Below are positions 1 through 9,238 of a DNA stretch of 64,000 bases, in pieces (the stretch's first letter is position 1; each line of letters starts with the position of its first letter). The notes under the pieces are model-generated. The model was not told the DNA's origin and ran no database searches. It saw nothing but the letters and a program-made list of their open reading frames with translations. The stretch is from assembly GCF_000016665.1 (NCBI RefSeq), contig NC_009523.1:3347501-3411500 (forward strand), read 5' to 3'. The DNA is from Roseiflexus sp. RS-1 (lineage in GTDB: Bacteria; Chloroflexota; Chloroflexia; Chloroflexales; Roseiflexaceae). A program made the translations under genes and the position numbers.

Positions 1-36
1 TACCGCCGCGACATTGGCGCGAGGGCGATCCAATGA
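1..36 (+). CDS. 3' end of an upstream gene (partial)
   Basis: Eleven codons (ending ...DIGARAIQ) run into a TGA at 34-36 that overlaps the purN ATG as ATGA. This stop/start overlap is typical of translationally coupled genes, so I infer that an upstream gene ends here. The fragment is too short to identify. Confidence 0.35.
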   Translation, partial: YRRDIGARAIQ

Positions 37-686
37 GCGCTTCGGCGCAACCCTACCAGATTGCTGTGCTGATCTCCGGGAGCGGGTCGAACCTTCAGGC
101 GCTGCTGGACGCGCAGCAGGCGGGAGACCTCGGCAATGCGGAGATTGTCCTGGTTGTCAGCGACCGCGCCGACGCCTACGGGTTGCAGCGCGCTCTGAAG
201 CGCCGCGTCGCCGCAGCCTTCATACCGCTGCGGCATCCGCGCGATCCTGCTGCGCGCGCCGCCTGGGAACGTCGCCTGGCGGACGTTGTCGCCGCATTTG
301 CGCCAGACCTGATCGTCCTTGCCGGTTTTATGCGCGTGCTCTCACCGGTATTTCTGGATCGATTTCCTGACCGGGTCATCAATCAACATCCGGCGCTGCT
401 CCCCGACGACGGCGGCGATACCTTTGTCACATCGCGCGGCATCGTTATTCCAGCGCTCCGTGGCGCACACGTCGTTGCTGATGCGATCCGGCTTGGTCTG
501 CCGGTCACCGGGTGCACCATTCATCGGGTCACTCCGGCGGTTGATGATGGACCGGTGCTGGCGCGCGCCGAAGTGCCGGTGCTGCCCGGTGATGATGAAG
601 CCACGCTTCACGAACGCATCAAAGACGTGGAGCACCGTCTGATCGTCGAGGTTGTGGCGCGGTTGGTGCGGGAAGGGCGACAATGA
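33..686 (+). CDS. purN: Phosphoribosylglycinamide formyltransferase PurN
   Basis: Transfers formyl from 10-formyl-THF to GAR in the third step of de novo purine synthesis (cytosolic). The 217-residue protein has the N-terminal phosphate-binding motif SGSGSN (about residues 15-20), the catalytic stretch NQHPALLP containing the family Asn and His, and VDDGPV holding the family's catalytic Asp. Between NxHP and VDxGP there is a longer loop (DDGGDTF...IPALRG) than in the E. coli enzyme; similar loops occur in other bacterial PurN proteins. The start overlaps the preceding stop as ATGA, supporting an operon with an upstream gene outside the window. It ends 21 bp from the convergent cyclase gene. 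Confidence 0.95.
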   Translation: MSASAQPYQIAVLISGSGSNLQALLDAQQAGDLGNAEIVLVVSDRADAYGLQRALKRRVAAAFIPLRHPRDPAARAAWERRLADVVAAFAPDLIVLAGFMRVLSPVFLDRFPDRVINQHPALLPDDGGDTFVTSRGIVIPALRGAHVVADAIRLGLPVTGCTIHRVTPAVDDGPVLARAEVPVLPGDDEATLHERIKDVEHRLIVEVVARLVREGRQ

Positions 687-707
687 CAGGATGTGGTCGC
701 ACGATCA

Positions 708-3617
708 TCAGACGTGGCATTGCACTTCATACACGATTTCATACGCCAGGTGCGCTTCCTGCTTCCCCTTGAGCTGGACATGACCGATTGGACGCAACTG
801 CCACGGCAGGTCACAATCCGGCGGCAGTGCATCGATCAGACGATGGGACACAATAATCTGATCGGCGCGCGCCAGTCCACTCAGGCGATTCGCCGTATTG
901 ACAACATCTCCGATCACGGTGTAGTCGAGGCGTTGCGGTGATCCAATCGTCCCGACGAGCGCCGACCCGTAAGCGACCCCCACGCCCATCCCCAGATCGA
1001 GACCAAGGGTGCGACGCCAGATGTTGCGCAGATCGTGGAACGCCAGTTGAAGATCGACCGCTGCGCGCAACGAACGGGGCACATCGTCATCACGGGCGAT
1101 AGGCACCCCGAACACCCCGATCAACCCGTCGCCCAGAAACTTGTCGACCGTGCCGCCGTGACGGTAGAGCGCCTCGGTCATTGCGGTAAAGTAGCGATTG
1201 AGGATCTCCTCGACGAGGATATGCGGCGCCAGACCTTCGGCGAGCGTGGTATAGCCGCGTATATCGGCAAACAGCACCACAATATCGCACTCCTGCGGTG
1301 CGCCGAACTCTCCGCCGCCCGCCAGGACCTCTTCGACCACCTGGGGCGACACATAGCGTCGAAACGTCGCGCGCAGGCGCTCCTGTTCAGCACGCTCAAG
1401 TTCTTTGATCGCAGTAATATCCTGCATGACTGCCACGCGCCCGATCAACGCATTATCGGCGCCGCGCACCGGCGCGACGCTGACATTGAAGATCGCGCCA
1501 TCGGGCAGAGCGACTTCCACCATCGGTTGACCATTGTCGGAAGCGCCGTTCAACGCACGGAGCAGATCGCGATTCTCGACTAACTGATCGAGCGAGCTCC
1601 CAGACGTGGCTGTCAGGTGGAGGCGTTGCTCCGCTGCCGGGTTCGCCAGCAGCAACCGGTTGTGCGGATCGATCAACAGAATCGGATCGGCAGCGCTGCG
1701 CAGCACGGCGCCCAGCGTCGAGCGTTCGTCTTCCACCTCGTGATACAGACGAGCGTTTTCTATCACCTGCGCCAGCAAACTTGCAACCGTCTCGAGCAGC
1801 GTGAGATCGGTCGCCTGGAACTGCCGTTCATAACCGCTGACATCGAGCACAATCAGCCCGATCTGCCGGCTTCCTGTCAGCAGCGGCGCGATTGCCAGCG
1901 TCGTAACGCCAGCCGCCACAAGTTCGGTTGCGCATCCAGCCAGGCGCTCATCGCTCACCGGAAGCACACGGGGAGCGGGAAGCGAGATCGTTTCGGCAAG
2001 CGCGCGCCAGGGGAGACGATTCCTGATGCTATCGGTGGCATGCACCGCACTATCCATGGCATGGGCGCCCGGATCGGTGAGGACGATGCCACATCCGACA
2101 ACGTCGAAGATTGCAGCAATCGCGCGCGCGGCGATGGTCAGATTTTCCGCTGCATCCAGGCGCGCCGTCATTGCCAGCGACAGGTTGTTCACCATGCCGA
2201 GTTGACGCACGCGCCGCTGCTCCATATCGAACAGGCGTGCGTTATCCAGCGCAATGCCCAGCTGGCTTGCCAGTGTCGAAAGAAGCCGGATATCGGCGTC
2301 GCCGAACGCTTCAGGCACAGGCGACATGACCGCCAGAGCGCCAAAGACCTGGCGCGCCGTCTGGATCGGCACTGCCAGATCCGAGCGCACGCTGCGATCA
2401 AGAGCCGCCGACATTGCGAGTTCCGTCTGAAGCGTATCGGCGATAAGATACGGTTCGCGGCGCAGAATCGCCTGTCCGGCAGCGCTGACTTCCGAGAGCG
2501 TCACCTGCCCGATTGCCTGTTCGATGGCGCGGTTGCCTGCGGCGGCGCGCAGCACCAGACGGTCCTCCTCCTGGAGCACGACAGCGACCAGCGGATAGCC
2601 AAACGTATGATGGATCAGGTGCGCCACCAGGCGGAGCAGTTGATCCGGACTCATCAACTCGGTCAGGTAGCGACTGATCTGATTGATGCGTTGGAGTTCC
2701 TCGGCGCGGCGCTCGAGCAGATCACGCTGGATGCGGGTCAGTCGGAACAGTTCCGCATTTTCGAGCGCAATTGCGCTCTGTGCTGCCACAGCATTCAGCA
2801 ATTCCAGATGCTCCTCACCAAAATAGCCGGGAGTATGGTGCACCAGCGTAATCGCGGCAAGGGCGCGCCCTTCGCGCACCAGCGGCACAGCGGCGACGCT
2901 TCGCACTGCGCGCTGCTGGGCATTCACCGCGATCCAGCGCGGATCGTCACGGGTATCATTGATAATCAACGGTTGTCGCTCGCGCAGCACCCACCCGGCC
3001 ACACCCTGACCGAGAATGTCGGTCAATGGAATGGTTGGGCGGTTGCGCGTGCTGGAGAAAAGGCGCGGTTGGTCGCTGGCAAGCACCAGAATGCTGGCGC
3101 GCACCGCACCGACGGCATCGGCGAGCCGGTTGAGAAACTGGGTGAGCAACCGATCAAGATCAAGCGTCGTTCCCAGTTCGCGCGTCAGGTGCAACAACAA
3201 TTCGGTTTTCCGCTGCTCGGCGCGCAGCGAGCGCTGACTGCGTTGCAACCGCAGCATTGCGCGCACCCGCGCAAGGAGTTCAGCCAGATCGACCGGTTTG
3301 ACCAGGAAATCGTCGGCGCCGGCATCGAGCGCCGCAACTTTTGCCTCTGGATCGCTATGCCCGGTGACCAGGATGACCGGAATAAACGGACGATCCGGGT
3401 CGGACTTAATGCGCTCCATCACCTGACGACCGCTGACCCCCGGCAATGCCACATCCAGCAACACCAGATCAGGGGTGACGAGTTCCAGGTACGCCAGCGC
3501 CTCTTCGCCGGTGGTGGCGAGCGACACGCGATACCCGGCATTGGACAGGAGAATCTGAAGCATACGACGCACACTGGCGTCGTCATCGACCACGAGGATG
3601 TGTGCCAGTTCGGTCAT
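708..3617 (-). CDS. Response regulator with three GAF, a PAS and a class III nucleotide cyclase domain
   Basis: A 969-residue soluble signalling protein. Order: receiver domain (about 5-122, phospho-acceptor D55, K107), GAF-like domains at about 150-290, 320-465 and 480-625, a PAS domain (about 635-740) and a class III adenylate/guanylate cyclase domain (about 775-930). The cyclase looks active: metal-binding D785 (FADIRGYT) and D830 (DKFLGDG), purine-selecting K826 and D898 (an adenylate-cyclase pattern), and transition-state N907/R911 (VNTANR). It probably makes cAMP in response to phosphorylation and to ligands of the GAF domains. The ATG at 3617 is chosen because the receiver fold begins right there; the open frame continues upstream only by crossing the rplU leader. 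No partner kinase is adjacent. Confidence 0.92.
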   Translation of the reverse strand: MTELAHILVVDDDASVRRMLQILLSNAGYRVSLATTGEEALAYLELVTPDLVLLDVALPGVSGRQVMERIKSDPDRPFIPVILVTGHSDPEAKVAALDAGADDFLVKPVDLAELLARVRAMLRLQRSQRSLRAEQRKTELLLHLTRELGTTLDLDRLLTQFLNRLADAVGAVRASILVLASDQPRLFSSTRNRPTIPLTDILGQGVAGWVLRERQPLIINDTRDDPRWIAVNAQQRAVRSVAAVPLVREGRALAAITLVHHTPGYFGEEHLELLNAVAAQSAIALENAELFRLTRIQRDLLERRAEELQRINQISRYLTELMSPDQLLRLVAHLIHHTFGYPLVAVVLQEEDRLVLRAAAGNRAIEQAIGQVTLSEVSAAGQAILRREPYLIADTLQTELAMSAALDRSVRSDLAVPIQTARQVFGALAVMSPVPEAFGDADIRLLSTLASQLGIALDNARLFDMEQRRVRQLGMVNNLSLAMTARLDAAENLTIAARAIAAIFDVVGCGIVLTDPGAHAMDSAVHATDSIRNRLPWRALAETISLPAPRVLPVSDERLAGCATELVAAGVTTLAIAPLLTGSRQIGLIVLDVSGYERQFQATDLTLLETVASLLAQVIENARLYHEVEDERSTLGAVLRSAADPILLIDPHNRLLLANPAAEQRLHLTATSGSSLDQLVENRDLLRALNGASDNGQPMVEVALPDGAIFNVSVAPVRGADNALIGRVAVMQDITAIKELERAEQERLRATFRRYVSPQVVEEVLAGGGEFGAPQECDIVVLFADIRGYTTLAEGLAPHILVEEILNRYFTAMTEALYRHGGTVDKFLGDGLIGVFGVPIARDDDVPRSLRAAVDLQLAFHDLRNIWRRTLGLDLGMGVGVAYGSALVGTIGSPQRLDYTVIGDVVNTANRLSGLARADQIIVSHRLIDALPPDCDLPWQLRPIGHVQLKGKQEAHLAYEIVYEVQCHV

Positions 3618-3706
3618 ACCACCGCACAAAAGGAGCGGAATCGAACGCGCGAACCTGCACGTTCCACTCGCTATTGTATATCCTGCTGGAGCGATATGCA
3701 ACGTGT

Positions 3707-3735
3707 TTGACGCTGCGCCCTCACTCTGGTATAAT
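3707..3735 (+). promoter_or_regulatory. Consensus sigma-70-type promoter of rplU-rpmA-rpmE
   Basis: TTGACG (3707-3712), a 17-bp spacer and a perfect TATAAT (3730-3735). The start of transcription should be near 3742, about 90 nt before the rplU start codon. Confidence 0.85.
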
Positions 3736-3750
3736 AGCGCGAGCGAGTGT

Positions 3751-3813
3751 AAGAGAGTGGATTCGCCACTCTCTTCTTCTTGTCTGTGACGACGGGCGCC
3801 CATACTCGCGCCC
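3751..3813 (+). promoter_or_regulatory. Two-hairpin leader of the L21 operon
   Basis: Two perfect inverted repeats lie between the promoter and the rplU ribosome binding site. The first has a 10-bp stem (3751-3760 with 3766-3775) and loop ATTCG, followed by a pyrimidine-rich tract. The second has a 6-bp stem (3794-3799 with 3808-3813) ending 10 nt before AGGAG. L21 leaders with autoregulatory structure are known in other bacteria; that this one works the same way is inference. Confidence 0.6.
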
Positions 3814-3834
3814 AACAGGTTGAGGAGCAGGGCA

Positions 3835-4197
3835 GTGTACGCTATTGTACGCGACCGCGGGATGCAATACCGCGTTGAGGAAGGGCAGGCGCTCGATATT
3901 GCATTGCTCGACGCCGAGCCGGGAAGCGAAATCGAACTCGGTGATGTGCTGTTGATCGGCGGTGAGCAGCCGCGAGTCGGGACGCCAACCGTCGATGGCG
4001 CGAAAGTGGTGGCGACCGTTCTGGGAACCATAAAGGGTGACAAGATCGTTGTGTTCCGCTATAAGAATAAGAAACGCTACCGCCGCCGCACGGGTCATCG
4101 GCAGGAATATACGCGCGTGTCGATCAGCAAAATTATTGTCGATGCCGATGAGCAGCATGTGACGGGTAGTATGGAAGGAGAGACCAATGGCGCATAA
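3835..4197 (+). CDS. rplU: 50S ribosomal protein L21
   Basis: A 120-residue L21 of the large ribosomal subunit, beginning MYAIV as is usual for the family and carrying the conserved basic segment [14 protein letters not shown] that contacts 23S rRNA. I chose the GTG at 3835 because AGGAG (3823-3827) sits 7 nt upstream; the TTG at 3820 would place that Shine-Dalgarno inside the gene. It is first in the operon with rpmA, whose start overlaps the rplU end by 11 bp. The promoter and a structured leader lie immediately upstream. Confidence 0.96.
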   Translation: MYAIVRDRGMQYRVEEGQALDIALLDAEPGSEIELGDVLLIGGEQPRVGTPTVDGAKVVATVLGTIKGDKIVVFRYKNKKRYRRRTGHRQEYTRVSISKIIVDADEQHVTGSMEGETNGA

Positions 4198-4444
4198 GAA
4201 AGGGGTCGGCAGTTCACGCAATGGGCGCGACAGCAACCCGAAAATGCTGGGTGTCAAGCGCTTTGGCGGTGAGCGCGTCCAACCGGGGACGATCATCGTT
4301 CGCCAGCGCGGCACAAAGATCAAACCGGGCAACAACGTTGGCCTTGGGCGCGATTATACGATCTATTCGCTGATCGAGGGCGTTGTCACCTTCGAGCAGC
4401 ATTCGCGCAACCAGAAGCGCGTGAGTGTCTACGCTACAGAGTAG
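4187..4444 (+). CDS. rpmA: 50S ribosomal protein L27
   Basis: An 85-residue L27 beginning [16 protein letters not shown], the typical bacterial N-terminus that reaches toward the peptidyl-transferase centre. No cleavable N-terminal extension of the Firmicutes kind is present. It overlaps the rplU 3' end and has a GGAGAG Shine-Dalgarno inside rplU, so the two are translationally coupled. Order rplU-rpmA is the near-universal bacterial arrangement. Confidence 0.97.
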   Translation: MAHKKGVGSSRNGRDSNPKMLGVKRFGGERVQPGTIIVRQRGTKIKPGNNVGLGRDYTIYSLIEGVVTFEQHSRNQKRVSVYATE

Positions 4445-4454
4445 GAGCGCATCC

Positions 4455-4757
4455 GTGAAAAAGGGTATTCATCCCCAGAACTATAACACGCAGGTGGTGT
4501 GCGGCACGTGTGGAACAGTCTGGCCCGTGATCAGCACCCGCCAGAACATGCGTGTCGATGTTTGTTCGCGCTGCCATCCGTTCTATACCGGCGAGCAGCG
4601 CATTGTTGATACTGCCGGTCAGGTTGACCGCTTCATGCGCCGCCTGCGCACGAGTCAGGATCAGCAAGCGGAAATTGCGCGCCGCCGGGCGGAACGCGAG
4701 AAGCCCGAACCAAAGAAGCGCAGCCTGTTGAAGGAAATCTACGGCGAAGAGGCGTGA
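4455..4757 (+). CDS. rpmE: 50S ribosomal protein L31, zinc-binding form with a basic tail
   Basis: A 100-residue L31 starting MKKGIHP at a GTG 11 nt after the rpmA stop, with TAGGAG as ribosome binding site. C16, C19, C37 and C40 form the zinc site of the C+ type of L31. After the family core (about residue 70) there is a highly charged extension of roughly 30 residues rich in Arg, Lys and Glu, longer than E. coli L31. The last 19 bp overlap the 3' end of the convergent WYL regulator. Confidence 0.95.
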   Translation: MKKGIHPQNYNTQVVCGTCGTVWPVISTRQNMRVDVCSRCHPFYTGEQRIVDTAGQVDRFMRRLRTSQDQQAEIARRRAEREKPEPKKRSLLKEIYGEEA

Positions 4758-5710
4758 TAGATCGCCGCCATCCGCCGCGCCTGCTCCCGAATATCTTCGC
4801 GCAGCGCGGCGGGCGCCAGCACTTCGACATCCCCGCCCCAACTCAGGATCCACTGGCGAATCTCCCGAATTCCTCCCACCCGCAAGATCATATCACAGTC
4901 GCCGTCGCTGCGATCAATAACCTGCTGGCTATGATGCCAGACGCTCTCGCGCACCCGACGGGCTGCCTCACCGGTGAAGCGTAACCGCACTTCCACTTCG
5001 GTCTCGTTCATGATGCTCCATGCAGAGGCCAGGTGCGCATAGGGGTCGAAGTTCTCAGGAATGGTGTATATTTCATCGAGGATCGTCGCCTGCTCGATGC
5101 GTTCGAGTTTGAATGTGCGCAGCGCGCCACGCAGTCGATCATGAGCAATGACGTAGGATGCCGGTTCGCTGCGCGCTACTTCCAGCAGGTACGGCTCAAT
5201 CACGCGCTGCGTCGTCTCCCCGTTCATCGCACGGTAGCGGATATCGACACACTGCCGATCCGCCCATGCGCGGGTGATCGTTTCGAGAATGCGAATATAC
5301 TCCGTTCGCCGCGCTCGCGCGCGAATGAGATCGGCCACCCGTGCAATGTGGGTGGAAACGGTCGTGTCGGGAAGGCTCGCAGCGAGTTTCTGCAATGCCG
5401 ACACGACATGTGGGTTGTGCTCGTCGCTATGATGCGAAAGCAGGCGTGCCGCAAAGAACAACGCGACCGCTTCGTTGAGGTTCAATTGCACCGTTGAGAG
5501 ATAGGTCTCGCGCTCGATGCCGTAGCGTCCCCCCTGCTGCCATACCGGTACGCCCATTTCTTCGAGCGCAGCAAGATCGCGGTAGATGGTGCGCCGATCA
5601 ACACCGCACCGTTCAGCAAGATCGACGACGCGCAAACCACCAATAGCATTGTAGAGCAGATGTTCTATCCGGCGCAAACGCGCCGCTTTGCTCCGGGACC
5701 GATCTGACAT
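4739..5710 (-). CDS. WYL-domain transcriptional regulator (YafY type)
   Basis: A 323-residue regulator with an N-terminal winged HTH of the HTH_11/DeoR kind (residues about 10-65, [18 protein letters not shown]) and a C-terminal WYL domain (about 150-230) followed by the WCX extension. Proteins of this family bind DNA and sense small ligands or nucleic acids through the WYL fold. The segment at the usual W-Y-L site reads SYVIAHD, so the name-giving tryptophan is absent. It follows the small membrane protein at 5749 by 38 bp in the same direction. The target is unknown; nothing nearby suggests a defence island. Confidence 0.85.
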   Translation of the reverse strand: MSDRSRSKAARLRRIEHLLYNAIGGLRVVDLAERCGVDRRTIYRDLAALEEMGVPVWQQGGRYGIERETYLSTVQLNLNEAVALFFAARLLSHHSDEHNPHVVSALQKLAASLPDTTVSTHIARVADLIRARARRTEYIRILETITRAWADRQCVDIRYRAMNGETTQRVIEPYLLEVARSEPASYVIAHDRLRGALRTFKLERIEQATILDEIYTIPENFDPYAHLASAWSIMNETEVEVRLRFTGEAARRVRESVWHHSQQVIDRSDGDCDMILRVGGIREIRQWILSWGGDVEVLAPAALREDIREQARRMAAIYHASSP

Positions 5711-5748
5711 GACGACGTCCGGTTCAGCGACTGCCTGGCGCCAGACTG

Positions 5749-6165
5749 CTAGACCAATCCGGACAGACGCAGCGCTACCATTGCGGCGAGCAGGAGTGTG
5801 GCGAGGATTGCGATCCGGCGAAGATCGTGGCGGGCGATCTCGTAATCGAGCGAGTAATCGACCGGTTCCAGCGCAGGGCGTGCTGCCCGTCGCTGCCGAC
5901 GCGATGAGGCGCTCAGTGCCGTCTCACGTTCGGTTGACGCGCGACTTGCAGCGGCAGCAGGCGGAAGTTGCCTGGAGACGGTTGATGCCGGCACGTGCGC
6001 TAAAACCGGAGACTGCACCGCTTCACCTTCGGTCAGAGCCGGGGTTTCCGTCACAGCTTCATCGGGCAATGGACGTGTTTCTACGGTTCGCCCAGGCGCC
6101 GCGCGCTGTTGCGACCGGGCGCGCTGTTGCTGACGACGACGTTGTGAACGCGATTGTGATGGCAT
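5749..6165 (-). CDS. Hypothetical tail-anchored protein, Arg/Gln-rich N-terminus
   Basis: A 138-residue protein I do not recognise. The first 30 residues are very rich in Arg and Gln (SQSRSQRRRQQQRARSQQR), the middle is Ala/Pro/Glu-rich and probably disordered, and the last 25 residues form one hydrophobic segment (IAILATLLLAAMVALRL), suggesting a C-terminal membrane anchor with a basic cytoplasmic head. I chose the ATG at 6165 because GAAAGG precedes it; a GTG at 6180 is the alternative. It may be co-transcribed with the WYL regulator 38 bp downstream. Confidence 0.6.
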   Translation of the reverse strand: MPSQSRSQRRRQQQRARSQQRAAPGRTVETRPLPDEAVTETPALTEGEAVQSPVLAHVPASTVSRQLPPAAAASRASTERETALSASSRRQRRAARPALEPVDYSLDYEIARHDLRRIAILATLLLAAMVALRLSGLV

Positions 6166-6199
6166 GGAACGACCTTTCACCTCGAAACTCCTGCTCGCT

Positions 6200-6228
6200 A
6201 TTATAGCACGTAACCGGCAACGATCACA
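6200..6228 (-). promoter_or_regulatory. Possible promoter for the minus-strand pair at 6165
   Basis: A perfect TATAAT on the minus strand (6200-6205) lies 35 bp upstream of the ATG. The best -35 at 17-bp spacing is TGTGAT (6223-6228), a poor match, so the call rests mainly on the -10 box. The rest of the gap 6166-6413 shows nothing clear. Confidence 0.45.
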
Positions 6229-6413
6229 GATGGTTTGCTATGCAGACTCCAGGAGACAGGGTGTTCCTGTACGCTTTATGACGTGCACGATGCACCTTTT
6301 TTCAACCTTTCTCATCATCATCTCAGGCAGAAGTCGTTGTCTTGTGGTAGACTTCTTCATGTTCAGTCATTTCTGCTGGATCTCACGCGACGTTCCATGC
6401 CGGGGAGAGGCGT

Positions 6414-7829
6414 ATGCGCGTGCTGGCGCGTCTACTGACAGCAACAATCGTTCTTCTGGCTCTGGCGATCTATGCGCTGCCAGCGCCGGTTCAGGCTCAG
6501 GCGACGCTGCCACAGTGGTATGAGCTGCGCACGCAACGCTTCGCAATCCTCTACGCTGATGGCGATCTTGCGCATGCTGAGGAGTATGCGACATTCGTCG
6601 ATGAGGTGTACGACGAAATAACATCGATCTTCAGTCACGCCGTACCGACGCCGGTCACGTTGCGTCTCTACCCGAACCGCCGCGCGTATGATACAGCCAA
6701 TCCGCTGGCAGCGCCGATTCGCGGGATCATTGCGCATGCCGACTTCCGCCGGAACGAGGTGGTTGTCATTCTTGATCAGACAAACGCACAATCACCGGAA
6801 GAGATCAAGAACAATGTGCGCCATGAGTTGACCCATATTGTGCTGGCGGAACTCTCCGCCAATCGTCTGAATGTCGGTTTCCACGAAGGCATCGCTCAGT
6901 ATGTCGAGCGCCCTTCACCGGAACTGGAACGTAAGGTAACGGCATTGCGACAGGCGCTGGAGCGCGATGAACTGCTTCCCTGGAGTGCGCTCGATGATCG
7001 GGATCAGATCTATGGCAGTCCGCAGATCGGCTATCCGCAAACCCTCTCCATCGTTGCGTTCCTGGTCGAGCGTTATTCGTTCGTCAAACTGCGCGAGTTT
7101 ATAACCGTGAGCGGGCGCAGCAGCGGGTATCGCTCGGCGCTCGAACGGGTGTATGGCACGCCTGCGACTGAGCTGGAGCGTATGTGGCGCGAATGGTTGC
7201 CGTCGTACCTCGAAGGCGGGTTTCGCCATAATGCGCTCACTGAGTACGATCTCACTCCTGTCGAGACGCTGGTGGCGGAAGGTCGCTATGCTGAAGCCAG
7301 GCGCGAACTGGAACTGGCGATCCCATGGTTGCGCAATACCCAACAGAACGATGTATTGACGCGCGCCCAGGATTTACTGAGGCGAAGCGAATTGGGGCTG
7401 ACCGCCGAAGAACTTGCACGCCAGGCACGCACTGCGCTCGAGGCGCAGGAGTACGCAAAGGCGTCTGATCTCGCGCAGCGCGCGCTCAAAGCCTACACTG
7501 CGCTCGACAATGCCGACCGTATCGAGACGCTGCGCGTCTATGCGGCAATCGCCAATCGCGGATTGCGCGCCACCCAACTGCTCGAACAGGCCACGACCCT
7601 TGCCGGAGACTGGCGAACATTCGCCGATGCGCGGGCTGTTGCCGATCTGGCGGCGTCTGAGTTTCTCTCACTCGGCAACCAGGAACACGCTGCGCGCGCC
7701 CTTGAACTGCGCGCTGAAATCGACCGTGTGCAGACTCTCGCCGGATTGGTGCTGCTCCTTGTCGGGCTGGGAGGTATCACTGTCGGCGTAACGCGCCGCC
7801 TGGTTGTGCGCGAGGCGGAGGTCTGGTGA
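6414..7829 (+). CDS. Secreted, membrane-anchored peptidase MA family protein (gluzincin)
   Basis: A 471-residue protein with a signal peptide (hydrophobic residues 9-24, likely cleavage after VQAQA), an extracytoplasmic zinc metallopeptidase domain and a C-terminal transmembrane helix (about 440-460). The zinc motif is HELTH (H137, E138, H141) with a downstream third ligand E158 in HEGIAQY, the gluzincin pattern of the peptidase_MA family. Residues about 275-430 are helical and repeat-like (Ala/Leu/Glu-rich), possibly TPR-like. It is the first gene of a five-gene plus-strand operon and its stop overlaps the next start as TGATG. The substrate is unknown. Confidence 0.8.
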   Translation: MRVLARLLTATIVLLALAIYALPAPVQAQATLPQWYELRTQRFAILYADGDLAHAEEYATFVDEVYDEITSIFSHAVPTPVTLRLYPNRRAYDTANPLAAPIRGIIAHADFRRNEVVVILDQTNAQSPEEIKNNVRHELTHIVLAELSANRLNVGFHEGIAQYVERPSPELERKVTALRQALERDELLPWSALDDRDQIYGSPQIGYPQTLSIVAFLVERYSFVKLREFITVSGRSSGYRSALERVYGTPATELERMWREWLPSYLEGGFRHNALTEYDLTPVETLVAEGRYAEARRELELAIPWLRNTQQNDVLTRAQDLLRRSELGLTAEELARQARTALEAQEYAKASDLAQRALKAYTALDNADRIETLRVYAAIANRGLRATQLLEQATTLAGDWRTFADARAVADLAASEFLSLGNQEHAARALELRAEIDRVQTLAGLVLLLVGLGGITVGVTRRLVVREAEVW

Positions 7830-9238
7830 TGCCGGAACGCCATCATCCATTGATAGAACAGTTGCACCGCCTGGCAACCGAACGTTGGGCGCGACGCGCT
7901 CTTCGCACTGTCCTTCAGTCGGTGTCGGTTGCGATCGGCGTGTGGTGCGTCGGAATGGGTGCACGGCTGCTCTGGAACCTGGAGATCGATGTGCAGACGC
8001 TGACAGCCGTTGCCCTCGCCATTGTGGGTATTGCACTCATCACCCTGCTGCGCCCGCCAATGCGCCCGACAGACGCGGCTCGTCGCCTCGACCGACGCTT
8101 CCGCCTCAATGAGCAACTGGCGACTGCGGTCGAGATGCTTCAAAGCGGCAGGCAACTCTCGCCAATGACGGTGCGTCTGCTCGATCAATCGACTCACACA
8201 GTGCAGCAGGTGCAGTGGTACATTAATCAGCGTCAGACGGCACCATGGACTGATCTGTTGACTCTGCTGGCGCTGGCGCTGGTGGCGGGTGGATTATTGC
8301 TGCTCTCAGGCATCAGCGGGATGGCGCTCAATCCATCGGTGGCATCGTTGCCGGCGCTGCCTCCATCAGGCACGCTCCCTTTGCCATTCCCGGCGGACGA
8401 CGGCGGTCCGATTGCCGGCAGTGATCAGTTCATCCCGCTCGATCCCGGCGAGGAGATGATGCCTTTCCGACCAGGAAACGCCGCCGGTGATCAACAACCT
8501 GCTTCGACCCCGGCTCAGACGACACAACAATCTGCCGCAGACCCCAGGACGCTCGAAGCGCTGGCAAATGCGCTGCGTGACCTGGGCGCAACGCGACCGG
8601 TTGCCGATGCGCTTGACCGTGGCGATACCGCAGCTGCAGCGCAACGCTTGCGTGAACTTGCCGATCAGGCGGGCGCACTGTCCGAAGAAGCGCGGCAGGC
8701 GATTGGACGTGCGTTGCAGGACGCGGCGCGCACTATCGAACAGCGGGATCCGGCGCTCGCCGGGCAGGTGCGTCAATCGGCGCGCGATATTGCCGGTCAG
8801 CAGCGTGCTGCTCAGGGACTCGAAGAACTGGCGCAGGCAATTGATCGATTAGGGCAATCTTCGTCTGCCAGTGCTCCATCATCGAATGAGCCGGGCGAGG
8901 GGCAGGCGAACACCCCTGGCGGTCAACCGGGACAATCCGGTGCAGATGGCGCAAACCAGCAGAGCGCGCCTGGAAGTGCAGCGGGCAACAACCCCTCCGG
9001 CGAACAACGCCCCATCGCTCCTGCTGGACGCCTCGGCGTTGAAGGACAACCGGTGACAATTGAGGCGCAGGGCGGCGGGCAGGGTACTGGCGTAATCAAC
9101 AATCCAGACGCTTCCCTGCAAAGTGGCGTCGGAACAGTCTCTGGCGGGGAGTCGGGCACAGGCGGCGCAATCGGCGCCGACCCGTTGCGCATTCCCCTCG
9201 ACGAACGCGATGTGGTTCGGGAATATTTTCAGCCCTAA
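7829..9238 (+). CDS. Membrane protein with low-complexity Gln/Gly/Pro region, vWA operon
   Basis: A 469-residue protein I recognise only loosely (similar in layout to DUF4175-like proteins found beside BatA genes). It has two hydrophobic helices near the N-terminus (about 28-48 and 55-72) with a charged stretch RRLDRRFRLNEQLATA after them, and a third helix at about 140-162. The rest is probably extracytoplasmic: an Ala/Gln-rich helical segment (about 230-345) and a Gly/Asn/Gln/Ser-rich tail. The start ATG overlaps the previous stop (TGATG), and the last 29 bp overlap the start of the DUF58 gene, so the operon is tightly coupled. Confidence 0.7.
   Translation: MPERHHPLIEQLHRLATERWARRALRTVLQSVSVAIGVWCVGMGARLLWNLEIDVQTLTAVALAIVGIALITLLRPPMRPTDAARRLDRRFRLNEQLATAVEMLQSGRQLSPMTVRLLDQSTHTVQQVQWYINQRQTAPWTDLLTLLALALVAGGLLLLSGISGMALNPSVASLPALPPSGTLPLPFPADDGGPIAGSDQFIPLDPGEEMMPFRPGNAAGDQQPASTPAQTTQQSAADPRTLEALANALRDLGATRPVADALDRGDTAAAAQRLRELADQAGALSEEARQAIGRALQDAARTIEQRDPALAGQVRQSARDIAGQQRAAQGLEELAQAIDRLGQSSSASAPSSNEPGEGQANTPGGQPGQSGADGANQQSAPGSAAGNNPSGEQRPIAPAGRLGVEGQPVTIEAQGGGQGTGVINNPDASLQSGVGTVSGGESGTGGAIGADPLRIPLDERDVVREYFQP

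Noticed and set aside
1617-3710. 697-codon open frame on the plus strand
   Set aside because: It is antisense to the GAF/PAS/cyclase gene, is full of His, Arg and Gln, has no recognisable domain, and exists because of the codon bias of the real gene.
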